From Mycogone perniciosa (Eukaryota; Ascomycota; Sordariomycetes; Hypocreales; Hypocreaceae), in assembly GCA_025331125.1 (NCBI GenBank), contig JAOALB010000002.1, positions 620,001 to 684,000 of the forward strand: a stretch of DNA of 64,000 nucleotides. The letters are read 5' to 3'. Of this stretch, positions 11,071 through 18,969 are shown piece by piece (position 1 is the stretch's first letter; each line of letters opens with the position of its first letter). The translations under genes and the position numbers were made by a program. The notes under the pieces are model-generated. The model worked only from the letters and a program-made list of their open reading frames with translations. It searched no databases and was not told where the DNA came from.

Positions 11071-12505
11071 ATGATTTCTCGAATATCACAGATTGCTAAG
11101 CATCTCTCAACCGCATCTCCCTTTATTTCGCGCACTCGTCCCGTTGCATTTGGAAGAATGACGATTGCCGAGGCGGGAAGCACGCGGACCATCCGCACAG
11201 CGGCCTGTTTGGTCATTGGAGATGAGGTTTTAGGCGGAAAGGTATTCAGCATTCAAAAGCGATTGATGTTTAGCCCTGATTAATGCTAATGATCTACTGG
11301 AGACTGTCGATGTCAGTAAATAGGTGTCCCTCCTCTCTCAAGTCCGGGACAGCCTTCTATGCGCCGAGCATTGGGCAGACGAGCACATGTTAATTTTTGC
11401 AGACCAATTCGGCATACATGGCAAACTGGTGCTTTTCTCTCGGAATTGTATGTCTTCACGAGGCCCTATTCAAGAGTGAACTGATGTCTAACTTGCCACC
11501 GGGAAGAATCTGAAGCGTATCGAGGTCATCGAAGATGATGAGAGTGAGATTGTGGAGGCAGTCCGTCGTATGAGCGACCGATATGACTTCGTCGTAACCA
11601 GGTGAGCTCTTACAACGTTCACTTCATCAGATGCTAGCATATTATGCTAATGAAACAACGTAGTGGTGGCATTGGCCCAACGTAAGAACCCTTGTCTAGA
11701 AATGCGAATGCTGCCCTCTCACTGACCGGATAGCCACGACGACATCACCTATCAATCCATTGCTAAGGCATTCGGGCTTCCTCTTCGGTTACACAGTGAG
11801 GCATTTGAGAGAATGAAGAAGCTGTCAAAGCCGCATCCTAAACAGCTGAACTTTGATTGGGAAACGGATTCACCAGCGTTGAGGGCCAGACTACGCATGG
11901 TTGAGCTCCCAACGGATGAGTCTCGGGACCTGGGCGAGCAGTTCATCTTCCCGCAGGAAGAGATGTGGGTTCCAGTCACCGTTGTCAATAAGAACATCCA
12001 TATTCTTCCCGGCGTGCCACTTCTCTGTAAGTGAGCAGATGTAATTACGCCGAATCCCTAGGAAGCTGACAAAAGTTGTAGTCCAGAAGCTGCTCGATGG
12101 GTTGAAGGCCAATGTGCTTCCGAGATTAGTTGACCCCGAAGGCAAAGGAGCTTGTAGAATCATGATATCTACGCCACTGCCAGAGAGCGCAGTTGCGGAG
12201 TTCCTTACGACCTTGGCAGCCAAGACTGAACCCCATGGTGTGAAGGTTGGCAGCTACCCTCGATGGGGCAAGAAACGAAACACAGTCACATTGGTCGGAA
12301 GGTACTGGAAAACAAACCTCTCCTACAAGCCACGAGGGCTATCGCTCGTTCATTATTGTCTACGTCTACTGACAAAAGCCGTAGAGACCAAGCGTTCCTC
12401 GAGAGCCTTGTGGCCGAGGTGGAGGCGGGTGTCCAGGGCAAGCGCGTTGTGACGGAGGGTGAGCTTGATGAGTCGTCGGCAGACGAGGCAGAGAAGAAGC
12501 CATGA
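11071..12505 (+). CDS. CinA/MoaB-type molybdopterin-binding-domain protein
   Basis: The protein carries a MoCF (molybdopterin-binding) domain of the CinA/COG1058 kind. The substrate is not known to me, and a nucleotide-linked role is only inferred from the family. Eight exons: 11071-11241, 11303-11311, 11403-11447, 11507-11601, 11664-11681, 11734-12026, 12082-12301 and 12385-12505, giving 323 aa. Exon 2 is a 9-nt microexon (Thr-Val-Asp) that completes the conserved GDEVLGGKTVDTNS. Exon 5 is 18 nt and completes the TSGGIGPTHDD signature. The N-terminal 25 residues (MISRISQIAKHL...) are basic, serine-rich and lack acids, so mitochondrial import is possible; a second in-frame ATG at 11158 would give a form without them. 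The C-terminus is acidic. Identity of the domain is firm, function is not. Confidence 0.88.
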
Positions 12506-13587
12506 ATGTGACTTTTTGAAATCACGAAGTACGTTGAAAGAGAAAAGAGAACATGGGTATCGTGGTGCGTGCAACTTAAGATGCTGACGAGGTTATGACG
12601 AAGGGGGGCAGATACATCATCAATAGAGACTGTCGCGAACAGACTGCGGTTTGGATGCCGGAAATGACGACATTGAACTGTTTTTGAGCCTGAATTGACG
12701 AACATACTGCTTTGGGCATCCTCCGTAATATATGCAAGCGCCGCATATACTTAATGCAAGGGAACCCTATAAATACTACCCTCGTCCTGAATGTGACGTC
12801 TAGATCACAAATAGAAGCATCTTGGCATGTTCTTGGATGTTCTTTGGTCGTCTATTCCCAAATCGGCCATAAAAATTGCATCTGACTTGTTGTAACAGCT
12901 TGCAGGATTAATCGACTAGCATATGTACAAACGTAGCATTGAGAACCTGAACACCGCTTTTTTCTCCCAATAGACCGGGAAAATGAGCATGTTATGCATG
13001 CAGTAGTATCTCGTATTTCCTTTCCTTTCTTGAACACATGATGAGATATCACCCTGATTGACAGGTCGGTTACCATGGGACAACTGTTGGAGCTCTTCAG
13101 TCGCGTCGCGTGTCGGGTAATGGCATTGAACAATATTAGATGAATTAATAAATACCACTTCTACGAGAAATGAAACCGTAGGCGATGCCGTACTGCCAGG
13201 TTGGGATACGAAGGGTCTTGGGAGTCGGGACTTACGGGGGGATGGATGGAGGCAGGCTACATGCGTCGAATATCATTCTAGAAGGCCAAGATTCTTGTAT
13301 GAGTCCATGAAGCCCCTTGTCTTCTATCAGATGTCCTGGTGCATGGCGGTTAAGGTAAGCTAGTAGTAGTACTAGCAGTAGTATCTGGATATCAGGCAAA
13401 TTATAATGCCCATGTCACAGGGAGCTGAGTAACATTTGCGCAGCTTACTTCGTACTCTTATCCCCCTTGTTTTCTCAACGCTATAATATGAATAGAAGGT
13501 CACAATACTATGAAATTTCGTCAACGTGAGGTAACTGGGCCAAGTTAATCATTCCCCACTTGCGTGAACAGTTGGATGAATTAATCC

Positions 13588-16533
13588 TACTCCGTAATAT
13601 TTATTGGCCGAAGTTGGGCCACACTCGCATGATGTTCCTCCCAATCCAATTTCACTAGTAGTGCTCGATATTCAGGACACTTCAGGGAGTGGAAACTCTC
13701 CTGGTCTCGGGGGCTTTTGTACGTATTTTTAGCCATTCCAATTCTTCATCGATTTAATCTAGATTGAGATGCGGTGGACTGCGACGCGTGACAGACGGAC
13801 ATCCCGAGGAGGTTCAACAAACAGCTTCTCGGTGTCATATTACAGCGGATACGGTTAAAGGCTACGGAGTATTACTACTAGTACTAGCGGGAACGGAACA
13901 ACAGGCTTTTCTGAGTGTGGTTAAGTGTTTGCTACGAAGACGCTTGATTTTGGCGCCTGGGCCGGCAAAATCGACAAACAAACAAGTAAACAAAGAAACA
14001 AACAATGGATTGGATGAAAACGGATGCGTTCGAACGTGGATAGAGGGAGGATGCAGCCTCTTTAATGGCTGCAGTAGCACGAAGTACTACTTGTGGTACT
14101 GGGTACTCGTACGTACCTATTCCGTGTCGACCTGCGACAGTGTCTGATGATGGTTCCTCTTGTTTGGCGTTCCCCAGTCCATATCGGGAGGCGGCAGCAG
14201 ATCCGAGGTTTGAGGCGGCGTTATTTCATACTACTCCGTGCTAGTAACATGTTCCAAGTTCTAGCTTTACCAGGGCTGATGGACGAATGGACGACCTGTT
14301 GTGAGACCGTCTTTGCTTGCGCGCGAATGCACGAAATGGCTATGCTAGCGAATCGCTCTTCACCGTTTGTTTCCCTCTGAATTATACAGTGGCTGGTTGG
14401 CTGGCTGGGTGCGGTTCGATGTTTGCACAGGGGCGAATACCACTACGAGTACGAGTACACCGTACAAAGTACAGGGGGTCCGTCCATTGATGACAAGTCG
14501 TTCCCTCATTGCTCAATACTATTTATTGTCTGAGCTACGGAGATATCATAGGGACATAACATTTATGCGCAGGGATCCAACAAGTCACGATCGGGAGAAC
14601 TAACTTAAACTGTAGATTGACATTGACAACACGAGAGTGATGGATTCCGAAACTTGGAAACACAATGTCGCTAACTGGTGGGATCCTGGAAATCCTGGGA
14701 TGAACCAAATCCAGGGGCTGGGTAGCGAAGCGACTACGAAGTACTCCGTACAGATGATGAAAGCCACGGGCGATACGCGCAGTACAACAGCCACGTGAAA
14801 CGGACCTCACTCTTCGACCCCTATTCTCCTAGCCAATTTCAACGCCGGCGGATTGGTGATAATGCAAAATTACAATGTAGTATTGGCTAAACCGATGCTC
14901 CGGACAACAAGCGCATCTGTGTATTACGTCGTTGTTGCTAAAAGCGATTCCTACAGCCGGAAATAACGCCTACTGGTATTACTCGTAAATCAATGCACTC
15001 TTTTCCATCAGCATCGTATAATTCAATTCAAAATAACGATGAGGAATGATCCTATTCACGATGGATGGATGGACGGACCCAGCGCCCTGTTTGTACTTGT
15101 CAACCTAGCACTGGCTTTCCCACACCGGATGAAACTTTGTAACCGGTACCTGGACAACACTAAGAGCCTGAGCGATGTGGTCTGTGTGCGCGTGCGTGCA
15201 TGTTCTCCTTGTGTACGGAGTACTCCGTACATCCCGTCGCACAAACTGGCCCCGCTTGGGCAGAGTACAAGTTACACCCGTGATTATGAATGAAAGAGAG
15301 AGAGTAAAGTAAATACCATTCGAGAAAATATTGTGGTAACTTTCCATGGTTGGGTATCCAAGGATAATGATAATGACGACTACTTGATTGTTAAGTACTA
15401 TGTGACACTGAACATGGCATTGTTGACGACGTGCATGCAGCTTAGCCAATGTGCGTAGGTACGGAGTACGAGTACGGATTTCACGATACTGGGTAGTAGC
15501 TGGAACTGTAATACTTGGATTGATTGATTAATAAATTGATTAATGCGGGCAGAATCTTCAGGGCAGCAGTCATACTACGTAGTACTTAGTAATGAACAGC
15601 AACACCCCTCCGACAAATCCGTGCTTGTACTCCGTACTTGTACTAACCAGCCAATGTCATCATAAGATACTAGGTACGCACTCAAAGGATGGGAAAAGGG
15701 AAATCCGTGCAGTCGTGGCGTGCCCTTGCATCAAGAGAGGATATCCCCATCAAGCTTTGTAGTACATACGACTACGACTTGCTAATGTACGGAGTACATG
15801 AAGCAGGCACGCGTAGTTGTCCGAGTCCCGCAAGTGCAGCTGCTCGTATGCACTCCGTACATGCATAATGGAGCCTGGTGGTAGGACAAAAGCAGCAGAA
15901 TGCAAGTGAAGTGCATTTGTGAATGCGAACCCAATGCAGCGCACACTACGGAGTACAGCCAGCCAAGCCGACCGGGGTGGTGTACATAAACGCTGCAGCA
16001 GACAGATGTGGCTTTCGAGCGCACACAGGCCCCAAACTCGCAGCAGCAAAGCGCCCCCACCAGTCGCCTGTCTATCCACTGTTGACTGGGACAGCCTGCC
16101 TGTGCCTGTGCCTGTGCTTGTGCCTGTGCATTTCATTTTTTTTTATTGATGGACCGGAATTGTTTTTTCCTCTCTCTCTGCGGGCTGTTCTGTTCGTTCG
16201 CCTTTCTCCGGCGCCTGGCCCAGGGAACCAGCCGGGGAACCAGCCACTAACTGCACCACTGAACCACGCCTTCTAGATACCTAGATAACACCTTGTGAGT
16301 ACGGAGTATGGAGTACGGAGTAGTACTTCATAGCTCCAGGGCTTCCAGGGCTTCCAGGCCTAGGAGAAGCACTCCGTACTTGTATAATAGCAGCCTAGCA
16401 CCGCCAGAAGACCCGCTAACAAAAACAGCCCACCCCCGATCGCCCAATCCCTCCCCTGCCATCCACCTGGCAATTCCCCACACACTTTGGAAGACCTCCA
16501 CCCCTTCTCCGTATCTTTGGCTGCTACGGAGTA
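13588..16533. repeat. Cluster of 12 dispersed TACGGAGTA/TACTCCGTA motifs
   Basis: Exact 9-mers start at 13588, 13863, 14742, 15214, 15221, 15460, 15628, 15788, 15947, 16300, 16314 and 16525, in both orientations. Many more one-mismatch forms lie between them. The spacing is irregular, so this is not a tandem satellite. The copies at 15214 and 15221 overlap to form a perfect 18-bp palindrome. Confidence 0.85.
15213..15230. repeat. Perfect 18-bp palindrome GTACGGAGTACTCCGTAC
   Basis: Two head-to-head copies of the spacer motif share the central TA and give an exact inverted repeat. A 16-bp version of the same arrangement occurs at 46517-46532. Confidence 0.9.
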
Positions 16534-16871
16534 CTGCTAGTACTGTTGCTGCTGCTGCTCTTACTACTACTGCTTCTGCTCCTCCCCAACAGGGCCAATC
16601 TCTCGTCCGTCCATCTCCATTCTCAAACCTCCCGCCTCTTACATTCGGCTTCTGTCCTTTAACTTCGCCCTCGCCTTTTGCTTCCGAATCGTCCTCCCCG
16701 CATCTCCATCTCCTTCTGCTGATTGTTCTCGACCTGTTCGCAACCATCGAAATCCTGATTCGTCCCCCGAAAAGGCTCTTCGCACGAGTCAATTTGCACT
16801 TTGGCTGAGAAACCCCTTGCAGAGCTGCGGACCGTCTCGAAGGCTGCTAGCATCATCCAGTGCCATCCGCA

Positions 16872-17783
16872 ATGGCTTCAGCTACCAAGGTATGGGCTTT
16901 TGGACTGCATTGGACCCGCATTGGTATCTGCGCTGGCTTCGCGTTGCTGACAGCTGCCCTCTCTATTACAGTTCTTGCGAGAGTACAAGCTCGTAGTAGT
17001 CGGTGGAGGAGGTGTTGGTAAATCTTGCTTGACCATTCAATTGATTCAGAGCCACTTCGTCGATGAGTATGATCCCACAATTGAAGGTCAGTTTCACCCC
17101 TTTGGACCTTCGCGTCCAATACTTCGCGTCTTGCCAATCTTTTTTTTTCCGTCCCTGACATTGGCTGACTGATCCGCGCCAATATAGACTCGTACCGAAA
17201 GCAGTGTGTCATTGATGATGAGGTCGCGCTGCTCGATGTTCTCGATACCGCCGGTCAGGAGGAGTACAGTGCTATGCGCGAGCAGTACATGAGAACGGGC
17301 GAGGGTTTCCTCCTAGTTTACTCCATCACATCGCGACAGAGCTTCGACGAAATCACAACCTTTCAGCAACAAATCCTGCGGGTCAAGGACAAGGACTACT
17401 TCCCCATGGTTGTTGTTGGAAACAAGTGCGATCTGGAAGGAGAGCGAGAGGTCACTAGGCAAGGTAAATTTGACTCCTGCTTCCCCATTCCGTCTTTTTT
17501 GGCGAATCATTGTCTAACACGCGATATCATTCTCTTGGATATAGAGGGAGAGGCTCTAGCAAAGTCGTTCAACTGCAAATTCATCGAAACATCTGCCAAG
17601 TCCAGGATTAATGTTGACAAGGCTTTCTACGACATCGTCCGCGAGATTCGAAGATATAACCGTGAGATGCAGGGTTACTCAACCGGCAGTGGCAACAACG
17701 CCGGCCTGAATGGACCTCCTAAGCCAATGGATATTGAGGGTGGAGAGGAAGAAGGCGGCTGCTGTAAGTGTATCATTATGTGA
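16872..17783 (+). CDS. ras1: Ras-family small GTPase Ras1
   Basis: Membrane-anchored GTPase acting in growth, polarity and cAMP/MAPK signalling. Four exons: 16872-16889, 16972-17086, 17188-17463 and 17545-17783, giving 215 aa. The first coding exon has only six codons. The P-loop GGGGVGKS is at 17-24, with Gly at both positions matching human 12 and 13. The switch II motif DTAGQ has Gln68 (human 61), so the hotspots are wild type. GNKCDL and ETSAK guanine-recognition motifs are present. The C-terminus GCCKCIIM gives two palmitoylatable cysteines (209, 210) and a CaaX box at C212. The effector loop YDPTIEDSY is classical Ras rather than Rap or Rho. This is the main Ras (RasA/Ras1 type) of filamentous fungi. 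The 5' flank is unusually long and repeat-rich. Confidence 0.96.
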
Positions 17784-18969
17784 GAGCATTTTGTATACAG
17801 CAGGGGAGGGCTCGGACACGCCTGTTATTCATGATGCTGGGGCGATATTCATGGTGGAAACGAGCGGATCAGGTGTTCATTGGCGCGGCTTCTGCTCAAC
17901 CCGTGCACGTGGCACAACGCGACAGACGGTCTGGAACGACGACGAGCACACACCTCTCAATGCATCGGATGGGGAGTCAGGTTCTGACTTGGGTCGCACA
18001 CTCGGACTTTTTTTTTTTTTGTCTTCTACTTCAAAGGATACACCCCGGAGCGTGGCCGGGGAATCGCATTGGCAGGGCTAGCTGTGTCAGAGGACGAGCC
18101 CAGTGTGGCTTCTCTGTCATGTGTGTTGTGCAACTCGTTGTCAGGAGAGATGGACTATTTACACTACTGGAAGGGAAAAGGGGCCGAGAGCGACCGAGAG
18201 AGAGAAGAGGCAAGGGGGAAGACGAGGCACAAAGAAGAGAAAGAACGCGTCTTTTGCTGCAATATGTGTGTATGCAGATCCCAAGGCTTGACTTCGCGAG
18301 GGCCGTTCTCCCAAGCTGGCCTGGCGAGGGTGTTTTTTCGAGACCAAATAGGGGTCATGTGTTCTTCCCTATATCCGTTATTTCATACCTGTAATTTCAT
18401 TTCTACCTACGAACTGACTCTAACTTGCATCATCATGAGGTTGTTCTTCAGGTCCTTGCCTGGCATTGCATCCTAGAAGCGCTCCAATCACGTTCCACAG
18501 TGGCTTCCCCCCTTTTTTTCCTTTTTTTCCTTTTCTTTCTCCCCTTCCTCCCTTGCACTTTTTCTTTCTTTTCTCCTCCCTTAGAGTCAAAAAGCAGTTT
18601 GATGTCGTTGCAGGTTGCATGTGAGACAGCTTGGGTGCACCTATTATTACTAACAGTCGCTCAGGAGGTACTGATACTTTGCAAACTCGTAACTTAGTAC
18701 GGAGTACGGAGTACTACGGGGTATTATCTGATGTTAGTGGAGTTATCAAGTTCCACACCTTGTGGGGCCAAGGTGAGCTTTCACCTTTATTTGCTAGGTA
18801 CTTTGTACTTTGTACTTCGTCTTATTATTATGAGAGACGCATCATTTTTAACTTCAACAACCTCACACAATTCAAAAGAAAACCGAACAGCGAACCAGCG
18901 CCAATTCATTCCCCCATTCGAACTCCAAACGCACAAAATCATCAAACCTACCTATGGCCGCCTCGTTAT
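17784..18969. other. Convergent spacer between ras1 and the Cys-rich gene
   Basis: 1186 bp between two stop codons, presumably both 3' UTRs. It contains a 13-T run at 18008-18020, a polypyrimidine tract at 18505-18554 (C and T only) and two overlapping TACGGAGTA copies at 18698-18713. The 208-aa frame overlapping the ras1 end is not credible: it is arginine-rich, has no family resemblance and lies in low-complexity sequence. Confidence 0.6.
18505..18554 (+). repeat. Polypyrimidine tract
   Basis: Fifty consecutive C/T bases. Such a tract can adopt non-B structure, but in a 3' flank it may simply be low-complexity sequence. Confidence 0.8.

Larger units (their letters stand above)
12506..16871. 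other. 4.4-kb gene-free spacer upstream of ras1, rich in TACGGAGTA motifs
   Basis: No open frame here has recognisable protein similarity. From about 13.3 kb the sequence is dotted with TACGGAGTA/TACTCCGTA and relatives (TACGAAGTA, GTACTCGTAC, TAGTAGTAC). A TGTGCC-type tandem run lies near 16099-16129. The last 500 bp before ras1 are pyrimidine-rich with CTG/CTA runs near 16543-16575, as expected for a long fungal 5' leader. The 166-aa frame at 16308-16808 is low-complexity and I do not believe it is coding. A long non-coding RNA cannot be excluded. Confidence 0.6.

Noticed and set aside
16308..16808. 166-aa frame just before ras1
   Set aside because: Low-complexity Ser/Pro/Leu translation of the pyrimidine-rich ras1 leader, no family resemblance.
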